DNA from: Deltaproteobacteria bacterium | GTDB lineage: Bacteria; Myxococcota; Myxococcia; Myxococcales; 40CM-4-68-19 | DNA: 35,147 bases | Assembly: GCA_005879535.1 (NCBI GenBank) | Contig: VBKI01000005.1 | Location: 1 to 35,147 of the forward strand | Direction of reading: 5' to 3' | Shown here: one piece after another, positions 7,786 to 15,800 of the stretch | Layout of the letters: every line of letters starts with the position of its first letter | How positions within the stretch are numbered: position 1 is the first letter of the stretch | Program-made: the position numbers and the translations under genes | The notes under the pieces: model-generated | What the model saw: the letters and a program-made list of their open reading frames with translations, nothing else | What the model was told of the DNA's origin: nothing | The model's database searches: none

Positions 7786-9077
7786 CCCCGCTTCTCCAGC
7801 GAGACGTAGTGGGTCTCCCGCGGACCCGTATAGATCTGCCGCGGACGGCCGATCTTCGTGGAAGGATCCTCGATCATCTCCTTCCAGTGCGCGATCCACC
7901 CCGGCAGCCGGCCCAGCGCGAACATCACGGTGAACATCTGGGTGGGGATCCCCAGCGCCTTGTAGATGATGCCCGAGTAGAAGTCGACGTTCGGGTACAG
8001 CTTGCGCTCGACGAAGTACGGGTCGCGCAGCGCGGTCTCCTCCAGCTGCTTCGCGAGGTCGAGCATCGGGTCCTTGACGCCCAGCTTCTCGAGGACGTCG
8101 TCGCACGCCTTCTTGATGATCTTCGCCCGGGGGTCGAAGTTCTTGTAGACGCGGTGGCCGAATCCCATCAGCCGGATGCCGCTCTTCTTGTCCTTGACCT
8201 GGCCGATGAACTCCTGCGCGCTCAGCCCCTTCTTCCGGATGTCCTCCAGCATGTCCATCACTTCCTGGTTCGCGCCGCCGTGCAGAGGACCCCACAGCGC
8301 GCAGATGCCCGCGGAGATGCTGGCGAAGAGGTTCGTCTGGGCGGAGCCGACCATGCGGACGGTGCTGGTCGAGCAGTTCTGCTCGTGATCGGCGTGGAGG
8401 ATCAGCAATAGATTGAGCGCCCGCACCGCGACCGGGTCGGGGCGGTATTCCTCCGCCGGGACCGCGAACATCATCCGGAGGAAGTTCGCGCAATAGTCGA
8501 GGTCGTTGCGCGGGTACATGAACGGATGCCCGATGTTCTTCTTGTACGAGAAAGCCGCGATGGTGGGCAGCTTGGCGATCAGGCGCGCGATGGTGATATC
8601 GCGGTATTCGTCGGCCTTTGCGTTCAGCGCGTAGGGATAGAACGAGCTGAGCGACGACACCATCGCGGAGAGGATCGCCATCGGGTGCGCGGTCATCGGG
8701 TATCCGTCGAAGAACCGGCGCATGTCCTCATGGATCATCGAGTGGCGGGTGAGCAGCCGCTCCCAGCGGGTCATCTCGTCCCGCGTAGGCAGGTGGCCGT
8801 AGATCAACAGATACGCCGTCTCGGTGAAGGTGCTCCTCTCCCCCAGCTCCTCGATGGGAACGCCGCGGTAGCGCAGGATGCCCCGCTCGCCGTCGAGGAA
8901 GGTGATGGCGCTCTCCGTCGAAGCGGTGTTCATGAACGCCGGATCGAGCGTCACCAGTCCCGTCTTCCCGCGCAGGTCGGAGATGTCGACTGCCCGCTCG
9001 CCCTCGGTTCCCTCTATGACCTGAAGGTCCAGCAGCTCTTCCTTGCCTGCATTCATGCTGACGGTCTTCTCGGGCAC
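7782..9077 (-). CDS. gltA: Citrate synthase (type II, GltA-like)
   Basis: A 431-residue enzyme of the usual hexameric GltA length that condenses oxaloacetate and acetyl-CoA to citrate. The three catalytic residues lie in recognisable blocks: His in LWGPLHGGAN, His in MGFGHRVYKNFDPRA and Asp in LYPNVDFYSGI. HADHEQNCSTSTVRM is another family signature. GTG at 9077 is chosen because GAAGGAG lies 5 nt upstream; the ATG at 9056 is an alternative. The last codon overlaps the stop of the convergent DctQM gene: both genes share TTAA. Confidence 0.97.
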   Translation of the reverse strand: MPEKTVSMNAGKEELLDLQVIEGTEGERAVDISDLRGKTGLVTLDPAFMNTASTESAITFLDGERGILRYRGVPIEELGERSTFTETAYLLIYGHLPTRDEMTRWERLLTRHSMIHEDMRRFFDGYPMTAHPMAILSAMVSSLSSFYPYALNAKADEYRDITIARLIAKLPTIAAFSYKKNIGHPFMYPRNDLDYCANFLRMMFAVPAEEYRPDPVAVRALNLLLILHADHEQNCSTSTVRMVGSAQTNLFASISAGICALWGPLHGGANQEVMDMLEDIRKKGLSAQEFIGQVKDKKSGIRLMGFGHRVYKNFDPRAKIIKKACDDVLEKLGVKDPMLDLAKQLEETALRDPYFVERKLYPNVDFYSGIIYKALGIPTQMFTVMFALGRLPGWIAHWKEMIEDPSTKIGRPRQIYTGPRETHYVSLEKRG

Positions 9078-9138
9078 GGTCGCTCCTTCGCTCTGGATGC
9101 CTGCGGGCAACGTGGTCTCGCGCGGCGCTGGCAAAGAG

Positions 9139-9422
9139 TCAAGAGGCGAGCCGCGCGAGCAGTTCGCCCAATTGAAACGGCGCATCGCAGCTCGCGCGCA
9201 AAGGCGCCCGGCTTGTTCGTCAGCACGCCGCGGGCATGGGGAGGCCTCCGGAGCAATTCCGCGATGCCGTCGTAGACCTCCCCGATGAAGCCGTGGATGA
9301 CACGGGCGGGTTCCGCGCGGGAAGGCCCAAGCGCGCCAGCATCGCGTTCACACTGTCGGCGAGGTCGTCGCGCGAATCGACCAACGTCCCGTCCAGGTCG
9401 TAGATGACGCCCTCGAGCATCG
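9139..9422 (-). pseudogene. Remnant of a HAD phosphatase, phosphoglycolate phosphatase (Gph)-like
   Basis: The minus strand opens with MLEGVIYDLDGTLVDSRDDL, a perfect HAD motif I (DxDGT) at a Gph N-terminus. After about 38 residues the match moves to another frame (VIHGFIGE, then YDGIAELLRR, then GVLTNKPGAFAREL, HAD motif II). It ends in a third frame with a plausible C-terminus APFQLGELLARLAS and stop at 9139. About 95 codons remain of the roughly 220 of an intact Gph, so at least two internal deletions with frameshifts have occurred and motifs III and IV are gone. Intact Gph clears 2-phosphoglycolate. It lies just upstream of gltA on the same strand. Confidence 0.75.
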
Positions 9423-9487
9423 CGAACCTTTAACCCGCTTCCACGCCTGGGTGTCGTGCTGCCGGACGCTGCCTGGAGGCAACCCTG

Positions 9488-10648
9488 ATGAAGGTCACCC
9501 CGGTCTTTTCTTCCCTTCTTGCTGCCGCGGCGCTCGCCGCCTGCGGCAAGACGGGCACCACCGACGATTTCCGCGCCGCGGCGCCGACCTCGGACAAGAT
9601 CGCCATTTCCGAATACGACGGCGACCCGGTCGGCGGCACCGCCGCCGACGATCCGTCTTCGAGCGCACAGCAAGCGGCGAGGCCGGAGTGCCATCCGCAC
9701 CTGTTCGTTCGCACACACGAGATCATCGGCAGGCTCAACCGGCATTTCGACAAGCACCTGCACCATGTCGAGGAGCTGATCGAGAACAATCCGCTCAGCG
9801 ACGGGGAAACCAGGACCTGGGAGAACATCCGGGCCGGCCTGGACCGGAAGTTCACCATGACCCGCACCGCGAACCTCGACGGCTCCGTCACCTATGACTT
9901 CGAGCTCGACGTCGCGAGCGTGCCCGCCAGCGGGTCGCTCTCGTTCGTCAAGGTGATGTGGGGGTCGATCACGCATTCCGGCCCCTCCGTCGAGGCAAGC
10001 GATGCAGGAACGACCGAGGCCGTCGAGAACAAGGGCGTCGTGACGTTCGACTTCACCGCCCTCGCCTCGGTCAAGACGTCCGAGCGCGCCCGCGGGCAGA
10101 TCACCGACACGTTCGACAACGTGCGCGACCCGGCGAAGGGCGTGAAGAGGGTCGCCAGCGTCGTCCTGACCAACTTCGTGCCGGAGGAAGGAGATCCCCA
10201 CGGACCGCGGAGCGGCAGCTACTCGTGGGAGCGCGAGCCCGGCGTGGGCGGCAAGTTCCGCTTCCAGGACACCGTGACGCTATTCTGCCTGCCGAACCCG
10301 ACGGGCGTGCAGTCCGACGTCACCACCATCTCGCGCTGGTACAAGGCGGACGACGGCCAGGTGCACGGACGCAGCGACTCGATGGCGAGGGGCGGCCAGC
10401 TCCCGACCGGCGATACCTGGATGGGCGTGACCTGCGCCAAGGGCCAGACGACAGCCATGCCTGCAGAGGGCTTCTGGATGATGAAGCTCGAGGACAGTAC
10501 CGGCGCGACGCTGAGCTCGCAGATGTCGCAGGTGGGTACCGATCCTTGCGATCCGTTGCTCGGTGCCGTGCCCAGCGCCACCGGCAACAACACCGACTAC
10601 GACTTCCCCACGGATTTCAGCGCGATCACCTTCCCGGGTGAATGGTAG
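9488..10648 (+). CDS. Hypothetical lipoprotein
   Basis: A 386-residue predicted lipoprotein with signal MKVTPVFSSLLAAAALAACGKTG (lipobox LAAC). GGAGG lies about 8 nt before the ATG. I do not recognise the family. A low-complexity segment (about residues 25-65) precedes a His-rich stretch (HFDKHLHHVEELIENN) and a beta-rich C-terminal half with repeated Ser/Thr/Asp-rich strands. Two pairs of Cys (CHPH, FCLP, VTCAKG, DPCDP) could form disulfides in the exported protein. It is monocistronic: a good intrinsic terminator follows 30 nt after the stop. Confidence 0.85.
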   Translation: MKVTPVFSSLLAAAALAACGKTGTTDDFRAAAPTSDKIAISEYDGDPVGGTAADDPSSSAQQAARPECHPHLFVRTHEIIGRLNRHFDKHLHHVEELIENNPLSDGETRTWENIRAGLDRKFTMTRTANLDGSVTYDFELDVASVPASGSLSFVKVMWGSITHSGPSVEASDAGTTEAVENKGVVTFDFTALASVKTSERARGQITDTFDNVRDPAKGVKRVASVVLTNFVPEEGDPHGPRSGSYSWEREPGVGGKFRFQDTVTLFCLPNPTGVQSDVTTISRWYKADDGQVHGRSDSMARGGQLPTGDTWMGVTCAKGQTTAMPAEGFWMMKLEDSTGATLSSQMSQVGTDPCDPLLGAVPSATGNNTDYDFPTDFSAITFPGEW

Positions 10649-10679
10649 TTGTCGCTGCAGCCCCCGACGACACACGGGA

Positions 10680-10707
10680 GGCGTCCGGCTCCGGCCGGGC
10701 GCCTTTT
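10680..10707 (+). terminator. Intrinsic terminator of the lipoprotein gene
   Basis: GGCG-CCGG pairs with CCGG-CGCC (one mismatch) around a short loop, followed directly by TTTT and TGTG. It begins about 32 nt after the lipoprotein stop and ends just before the start of the next gene at 10716. Confidence 0.8.
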
Positions 10708-10715
10708 GTGTTTCC

Positions 10716-11369
10716 ATGGGACGGATGCGGATGTGCCACGTGCCGGCGGGTGAGTTCTGGATGGGGACCGATCCGCCCGAAGGCCAGCAGAACGAACATC
10801 CGCGGCGGCGCGTGACCACGGCGGCATACGCCATCGGAGAGGCGCCGGTCACCAACGCCGAGTTCGCCGCGTTCGTCGACGGCGGCGCCTACCGGGATCC
10901 CTCGCTCTGGAACGAGGCCGGCTGGCGCTGGCGCGAGCAAGACGGAATCGCCGCTCCGCGCTTCTGGAACGACGATGCGTGGCGCGACTACCTCGCGCCA
11001 GACCAGCCGGTGGTCGGCGTGAGTTGGTAGCGCCTTCCTGCGGAAGCGGAATGGGAGCGCGCGGCCCGTGGCGACGACGGCAGGCGCTTCCCCTGGGGCG
11101 ACGACTGGATTCCGGCCAACGCCGCGCACCGCGGCGGCCTCCGCCATACCCTGCCCGTCCGCTCGCTTCCTTCGAACCGCAGCCCGCACGGGCTCTACGA
11201 TTGCGCGGGCAACGTCTGGGAATGGTGCGCGGACGAGTATGCAAAGGGCTTGCGCAGCGCTCGCGGCGGCTCCTGGAACGCGCACCCTCCCCAGCTCCGT
11301 TGCGCCGCGCGCAACGCCTGGCCGCCGGACGCCCGATTTTCCAATCTCGGGTTCCGCGTCGCCCGTTGA
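10716..11369 (+). pseudogene. Formylglycine-generating-enzyme (SUMF1/EgtB-type) domain protein, interrupted by an amber codon
   Basis: The first 104 codons show a typical FGE-sulfatase domain: VPAGEFWMGTD, then APVTNAEFAAFV and QPVVGVSW. TAG follows at 11028-11030. The same frame then continues without any other stop through [44 protein letters not shown] and the usual terminus LGFRVAR to TGA at 11369. Family members carry about 12 residues (consensus like xDAxAYxxWxGK) between VSW and RLPTEAEWE; here they are missing. A deletion joining the TA of a Tyr codon to the G of a Lys codon would give exactly this TAG without shifting the frame. The intact protein would be about 230 residues; its substrate is unknown. 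Confidence 0.8.
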
Positions 11370-11376
11370 GCGGCGC

Positions 11377-12387
11377 CTAGATCGCGGTGATCAGTACCCG
11401 CTGGACGGCGTTGTTGCCGTAGCCGAGCTCGTTCCATTCGGGCTCGTCGGGCTGGGTCCTCCCCTGGAGATCAGTCGCGCGGCAAGCGAGGAGGTACCGG
11501 CCCCGCACTTTCGGCGTCCAGCGAAGCTCGAAGCGGCGCCAGGAGTGCGGCAGCGCGGGGCCCACGAGACGGGCCGGGTGGCGCTGGCCATCGATTTCGA
11601 CGTCGACACCATCGATCCCGTCGCCGCTCCACGCGAGACCCGAAAGGAGGATGCGAGCTCCGGCGCGGACCCGTTCTTCCAGGCCGGTGAACATCGACTT
11701 CACCCGCACCCGGGTCACCGGGTCGCCCGGCGCATAGACGTATTTTTCCGTCTGGAACTCGCCTTCGAACGGGCGTTCTACGGCCTCGATGCGCGCAAGC
11801 CACTTCACGCTGGCCATGCCGTACCAGCCGGGAACGATCAGCCGCAGCGGAGCGCCGAACCGGGCGGGGATCGGCTCGGCGTTCATTTCCCAGGCGAGGA
11901 GCGTGTCCGGGTCCGTCGCCACTTCCCGGGGCAGGGAACGCTGGTACCCACCTCCATCGGCGCCGGTGAACACCACTTCCACGGCGCTCTCCCGCAGCTC
12001 GAGAACGGAGCGCAGCGGGACGCCGGTCCACTGGGCCGTGCTGACGGCCCGATGCGCCCACTGCTCGCCGGACACGGGCGGATCGATCATCGCGCGCCCG
12101 TTTCCGGCGCATTCGGTGACGACGGTTTTCGTCACTGCAGGCATCCGCCGAAGCTGGCGCACGGGCACCATCCGCGGCGTGATCACCGCACCCGCGATTT
12201 CGACGGCGTGCGAGTCGCCGAGCCGCGGAATGGCGAAATGGCAGCGGAGGAAGCGTTCTTCCGCCGGCGTGATCAGCCGTCCGAACGCGGCATCGGGTGC
12301 CTCCGCGTTGACGGGGTCGCGGGAATGGATGCGCCGGCCCTCTGCATCGAGGACGGAAAGTGACTCGATCTCTGCCTGGACCCGCAT
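11377..12387 (-). CDS. Sulfite oxidase-family molybdopterin-dependent oxidoreductase
   Basis: This 336-residue protein has the sulfite oxidase fold: a molybdopterin domain with the Mo-ligating cysteine in VVTECAGNGR (Cys93), TAQWTGVPLRSVLE, and PLRLIVPGWYGMASVKWL, followed by a C-terminal Mo-co dimerisation domain (from about residue 225). There is no Tat or Sec signal, so it is predicted to be cytoplasmic, and no heme domain. CAGN resembles sulfite oxidases more than the methionine-sulfoxide reductase MsrP. It ends 7 nt from the broken FGE-like gene (convergent) and lies 80 nt downstream of the DUF417 gene on the same strand. Substrate not determinable. Confidence 0.88.
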   Translation of the reverse strand: MRVQAEIESLSVLDAEGRRIHSRDPVNAEAPDAAFGRLITPAEERFLRCHFAIPRLGDSHAVEIAGAVITPRMVPVRQLRRMPAVTKTVVTECAGNGRAMIDPPVSGEQWAHRAVSTAQWTGVPLRSVLELRESAVEVVFTGADGGGYQRSLPREVATDPDTLLAWEMNAEPIPARFGAPLRLIVPGWYGMASVKWLARIEAVERPFEGEFQTEKYVYAPGDPVTRVRVKSMFTGLEERVRAGARILLSGLAWSGDGIDGVDVEIDGQRHPARLVGPALPHSWRRFELRWTPKVRGRYLLACRATDLQGRTQPDEPEWNELGYGNNAVQRVLITAI

Positions 12388-12467
12388 TCGCCGCCGCGAC
12401 GGGAAGGTAGGTCCTCGGTGCCTCTATGTCAGGGGGCCGGCGCTTGCCCGGCTGCCACTCGGCGCCG

Positions 12468-12959
12468 TTACCGCGCGGCTTCCCGCCTGACGGCGCGGAG
12501 CGATTCGGCGGCGAGCGCGATGGCAGCACCCAGGAGAACGACGTCCTTGAGCAGGAAGCCGTGCGCCGGGTGCATGGGCGAAAGGGCGCCGGGTGTCGAG
12601 AAGAGGAACGAGACCGTGCTGACGAAGGTGGCGACCGCGAGCGCGCCGCCGATGACCGACGCACGGGCGGAGATCGGGCGGACGGCGAGGAGCGCGGCCG
12701 TGACCAGCTCGGAAGTTCCGATGATCCGGGAGACGCCTTCGTCGGTGAAGAACGCGTAGAGCCAGCTCATGAGCGGGCTGTTGGCGACGAGCGGCTTGAT
12801 TGCGGCGGCCTCGGCGGCGGTGAATTTGAGGGCGCCGAAGAGAACGAAGATGAGGACGAGCGCGTAGCGCAACACGCTGATCCCGATGGATTCGAGGGTG
12901 GCGCCGCGGTCGGCGGTGGTGGGCGAAAAAGCGGCTCGAAGCTCGACACTGGTGCTCAT
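12468..12959 (-). CDS. DUF417 inner-membrane protein (YkgB/RclC family)
   Basis: A 163-residue membrane protein with four predicted helices. The block RYALVLIFVLFGALKFTAAE followed by AIKPLVANSPLMSWLYAFF is the DUF417 signature, shared with E. coli YkgB (RclC), part of the reactive-chlorine resistance locus rclABC. The ATG is preceded by AGGAGGA at 6 nt. It diverges from a pyridine nucleotide-disulfide oxidoreductase resembling RclA, with a perfect palindrome between them. Function of the family is not established beyond its association with oxidative (HOCl) stress. Confidence 0.88.
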   Translation of the reverse strand: MSTSVELRAAFSPTTADRGATLESIGISVLRYALVLIFVLFGALKFTAAEAAAIKPLVANSPLMSWLYAFFTDEGVSRIIGTSELVTAALLAVRPISARASVIGGALAVATFVSTVSFLFSTPGALSPMHPAHGFLLKDVVLLGAAIALAAESLRAVRREAAR

Positions 12960-13023
12960 GACGATCCTCCTGGGATTGGAAGGGAAGGCAGTTCGTGCTC
13001 TTGAGGTCGCGGAAGGTCAGGAA

Positions 13024-13043
13024 ACGTTACGCGGGCGTAACGT
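13024..13043. promoter_or_regulatory. Perfect 20-bp palindrome, candidate operator
   Basis: ACGTTACGC, a GG spacer, then GCGTAACGT: nine-base arms matching perfectly. It lies in the 139-nt divergent intergenic region, 65 nt upstream of the DUF417 ATG and 56 nt upstream of the oxidoreductase ATG, the expected place for a repressor or activator dimer acting on both genes. The cognate regulator is not encoded nearby. Confidence 0.6.
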
Positions 13044-13098
13044 CAGGGTGCGTTTCCGGACTTGATCGGCGATATCGACGCAGCGTGAGGAGGCTTCC

Positions 13099-14469
13099 AT
13101 GGATGCGGACGCGATCGTCATCGGCGCGGGGCAAGCGGCCGTACCGCTCGCGGTAAGGCTCGCCAAATCCGGACGGCGGACGCTGCTGGTCGAGCGATCG
13201 CGCCTCGGCGGTACCTGCGTGAACTACGGCTGCACGCCCACGAAGACCATGGTGGCGAGCGCGCGCGCCGCGCACGTGGCGCGCACCTCGGGGCGCCTGG
13301 GCGTCGAGTGCGGAGTGCCGCGCGTGGACTTCAAGGCGATCGTCGCGCGGAAGGATGCCGTCGTGCGGCAGTGGCGCGAAGGGATTCAATCCCGGCTCGA
13401 AGGCGCTCGCGATCACCTCAGGGTCGTGCACGGACATGCCCGATTCACCGGGGAGCGCGAGATCGAGGCGGCGGGAGAGCGCCACCGGGCGGAGATCTTC
13501 GTCATCGACGTCGGCGTCCGGCCGGCAACGCCGGAAATCGAGGGGCTTGCCGCCCTCCCCTGGCTCGACAACCGGCGCGTGATGGAGCTGGAGGCGCTGC
13601 CCGAGCACCTCGTCGTCATCGGCGGCGGATACATCGGATGCGAGTTCGCGCAGATGTTCCGGCGTTTCGGAGCGGCGGTGACGGTGGTGCAGCGAGGGTC
13701 GCATCTGCTCGACCGCGAGGACCCCGACGTCTCGGAGGCGCTGGAAGGGGTCTTCAGCGCCGAAGGAATCGACGTCGTTGTCGGCGCTGGCGTGCGCCGC
13801 GCCGCGGCGGGCGCTTCCGGCGTCGCGATCACACTGCAGGACGGCCGCCGGATCGACGGCTCGCACGTCCTGGTGGCGGTGGGTCGCCGGCCCAACACCG
13901 ACGATCTCGGGTGCGAGCGCGCCGGGATTGGTCTCGATGGGCGCGGCTTCATCAAGGTCGACGACCGTTACAGGACCAGCGCGGAGGGCATCTATGCCGT
14001 GGGGGACGTCACGGGCGGTCCGCAATTCACGCACACCGCATGGGACGACCACCGCATCCTCTTCGACGTGCTCACCGGTCGATCGGCGCGCAGCCGGTCG
14101 GGGCGCGTCATCCCGTATGTCGTCTTCACCGACCCCCAGGTCGCCGGAGTCGGTCTCAACGAGCGCGAGGCCCGCGCACGCGGCGTTCGATTCGACGTGG
14201 CGAAGATGCCGTTCGGGCAGGTGGCGCGTGCCATCGAGATCGACGAGACCGCCGGTCTTCTCAAGCTTCTCGTCGACCCGCAGACGGAGCGGATCGTCGG
14301 CGCGAACATCGTCGGCGCGGAGGCCGGCGAGCTGATCCACGTGTTCGCCGCGCTCATGCAGGCGGGAGCTACCGCTCGCGCGGTGGTGGACGTGGAGATG
14401 GCCCACCCCACCTTCGCCGAAGGCGTACAGAGCGTTGCGATGCAGCTGCCGCGGTACGCCCTGGGCTGA
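13099..14469 (+). CDS. Pyridine nucleotide-disulfide oxidoreductase, RclA/mercuric reductase-like
   Basis: A 456-residue class I flavoprotein disulfide reductase. It has an N-terminal FAD-binding AIVIGAGQAAVPLA, redox-active cysteines in GGTCVNYGCTPTK (Cys40/Cys45), the NAD(P)H-binding VVIGGGYIGCEFAQMF (about residue 172), the second FAD motif GIYAVGDVTGG (about 297) and a dimerisation domain with AHPTFAEG near the C-terminus. It lacks the C-terminal Cys pair of mercuric reductase MerA, so mercury reduction is unlikely. The divergent DUF417 gene makes RclA, the HOCl-inducible Cu(II) reductase, the closest functional analogue. GAGGAGG precedes the ATG. Substrate remains an inference. Confidence 0.9.
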   Translation: MDADAIVIGAGQAAVPLAVRLAKSGRRTLLVERSRLGGTCVNYGCTPTKTMVASARAAHVARTSGRLGVECGVPRVDFKAIVARKDAVVRQWREGIQSRLEGARDHLRVVHGHARFTGEREIEAAGERHRAEIFVIDVGVRPATPEIEGLAALPWLDNRRVMELEALPEHLVVIGGGYIGCEFAQMFRRFGAAVTVVQRGSHLLDREDPDVSEALEGVFSAEGIDVVVGAGVRRAAAGASGVAITLQDGRRIDGSHVLVAVGRRPNTDDLGCERAGIGLDGRGFIKVDDRYRTSAEGIYAVGDVTGGPQFTHTAWDDHRILFDVLTGRSARSRSGRVIPYVVFTDPQVAGVGLNEREARARGVRFDVAKMPFGQVARAIEIDETAGLLKLLVDPQTERIVGANIVGAEAGELIHVFAALMQAGATARAVVDVEMAHPTFAEGVQSVAMQLPRYALG

Positions 14470-14472
14470 CGA

Positions 14473-15750
14473 TCAGGCCTCTTCGAGAGGATCGATGGGA
14501 TCGAGAACGAGACCGGACGCCAGCTTGGGGAAGAAGAAGGTCGACTTCTGCGGCATCACCTCGCCCGCGTCCGCGACCGCTTTCAGTTGGGAGATCCGCG
14601 TCGGATTGAGCAGGAACGCCGCCTGCACGTCGGGCCGCCGGGACTCTTCGAGGGCGGCGTCGAAGTCCTTCAGGTAGCGAAGATTCGTTTGCTTCTCCTG
14701 CGCGGCGCGATCGATGCCGAGCGTCTGCTCGAGCACCAGCGCGTGGAGGATGGGGACATCGAGCGTGCGGAGCGGCTCGGGCCCAGCCACGGCCGCTTCC
14801 GCTCCGGGGCGGAGGGAGAGGAGGAAGATGCGCCCGCGGGAAGCGAGGAGGAAGCTTCGTTCGCGGGACGCGAGCTTCGTGCGCAGCTCCGCGGAGCTCA
14901 TGGCCGCAAGCTCATCGACGGCGAACCGCGAGCGAAACTGCCCGAGCACGCGCTCGAGGTCGAAATCGGCAAGCCCGTGGACGACCCGATGCGTGGGCAG
15001 GATGACGACGCCGGGATCCTCCATGCTGGTGAGGAACATCGACCCGTACTCGATCGACGCTCGCGGAGACCGGGCCTGCGGCCGCAGCTCCTCGCGGATC
15101 GCCAGCATCGTCTCGTAACGATGGTGGCCGTCGGCGATGTACACCTTGCGATCGGCCATCGCTGCGGCGATCCGCTGATGCGCACCGGCATCCGTCAGGC
15201 GCCAGATCCTGTGAACGGTGTTACCCAGATGCGCCTCGAGCTCAGGTGCGCCGGAATCGACCGGGTCGAACTCGCGGTCGACGATCCTGGCAGGGTCGGA
15301 GTAGAGGCCGAACACCTGCGACAGGTGCATGCGGCAAGCGCGCGCCAGCTCGAGCCGGTCCAGCCGCGGGCCGGAGAGGGTCCGCTCGTGGGGCAGCACG
15401 ACGCGCTCGTCGAAGCGGCGCAGCCGGATGCGACAGATGAAGCCCTTGCGCGTGTGCTCCCGGCCGCCGACGGAGAAAACCTGGTGGTACCGGTAGAGGG
15501 CGGGAGCGTCGTCGCGGCGGAGGATCCTATCCTCCAGCCAGCGGCGCAGCTCGCTGGCAGCGTTCCGGTACTTCCCTTCGCGATCTCCCTGCGGAAGATC
15601 GACGCGGACGATGTTGAACGGGCTCTTCGCCTCCAGCTCGCTGCGGTCCGATTCGGCGATCACGTCGTAGGGCGGCGCGATCAATGAATCGGCGACACCT
15701 GCGCGCGAGAGGTCGTAGCGGACGGCGCGGAACGGAACCACCTCGGCCAT
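14473..15750 (-). CDS. DUF1015 family protein
   Basis: A 425-residue soluble protein of the DUF1015 family: the N-terminal MAEVVPFRAVRYD and APPYDVI, the central VYIADGHHRYETML (about residues 200-213) and the C-terminal MPQKSTFFFPKLASGLVL are its conserved blocks. Members are often found in archaea and in deltaproteobacteria near serine and phosphoserine metabolism genes, but the activity is uncertain. Here the next gene upstream encodes an ACT-domain protein. It ends 3 nt from the convergent oxidoreductase gene. Confidence 0.9.
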   Translation of the reverse strand: MAEVVPFRAVRYDLSRAGVADSLIAPPYDVIAESDRSELEAKSPFNIVRVDLPQGDREGKYRNAASELRRWLEDRILRRDDAPALYRYHQVFSVGGREHTRKGFICRIRLRRFDERVVLPHERTLSGPRLDRLELARACRMHLSQVFGLYSDPARIVDREFDPVDSGAPELEAHLGNTVHRIWRLTDAGAHQRIAAAMADRKVYIADGHHRYETMLAIREELRPQARSPRASIEYGSMFLTSMEDPGVVILPTHRVVHGLADFDLERVLGQFRSRFAVDELAAMSSAELRTKLASRERSFLLASRGRIFLLSLRPGAEAAVAGPEPLRTLDVPILHALVLEQTLGIDRAAQEKQTNLRYLKDFDAALEESRRPDVQAAFLLNPTRISQLKAVADAGEVMPQKSTFFFPKLASGLVLDPIDPLEEA

Positions 15751-15800
15751 GACGACAGTCTACAGCGCGGCCAGCTCACTTGCCCGTCCGGATGGCGCTC

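Noticed and set aside
5820-8411. An 863-codon plus-strand open frame across dctQM and gltA
   Set aside because: It lies in a different frame over dctQM and antisense to gltA, is rich in Arg/Ala/Gly as expected from GC-rich shadow reading, and has no domain.
6232-8493. A 753-codon minus-strand open frame
   Set aside because: Antisense of dctQM and off-frame of gltA; composition is typical of shadow translation.
13099-14469. Annotation as mercuric reductase
   Set aside because: The C-terminal vicinal cysteines and N-terminal heavy-metal domain of MerA are absent and no mer genes are nearby.
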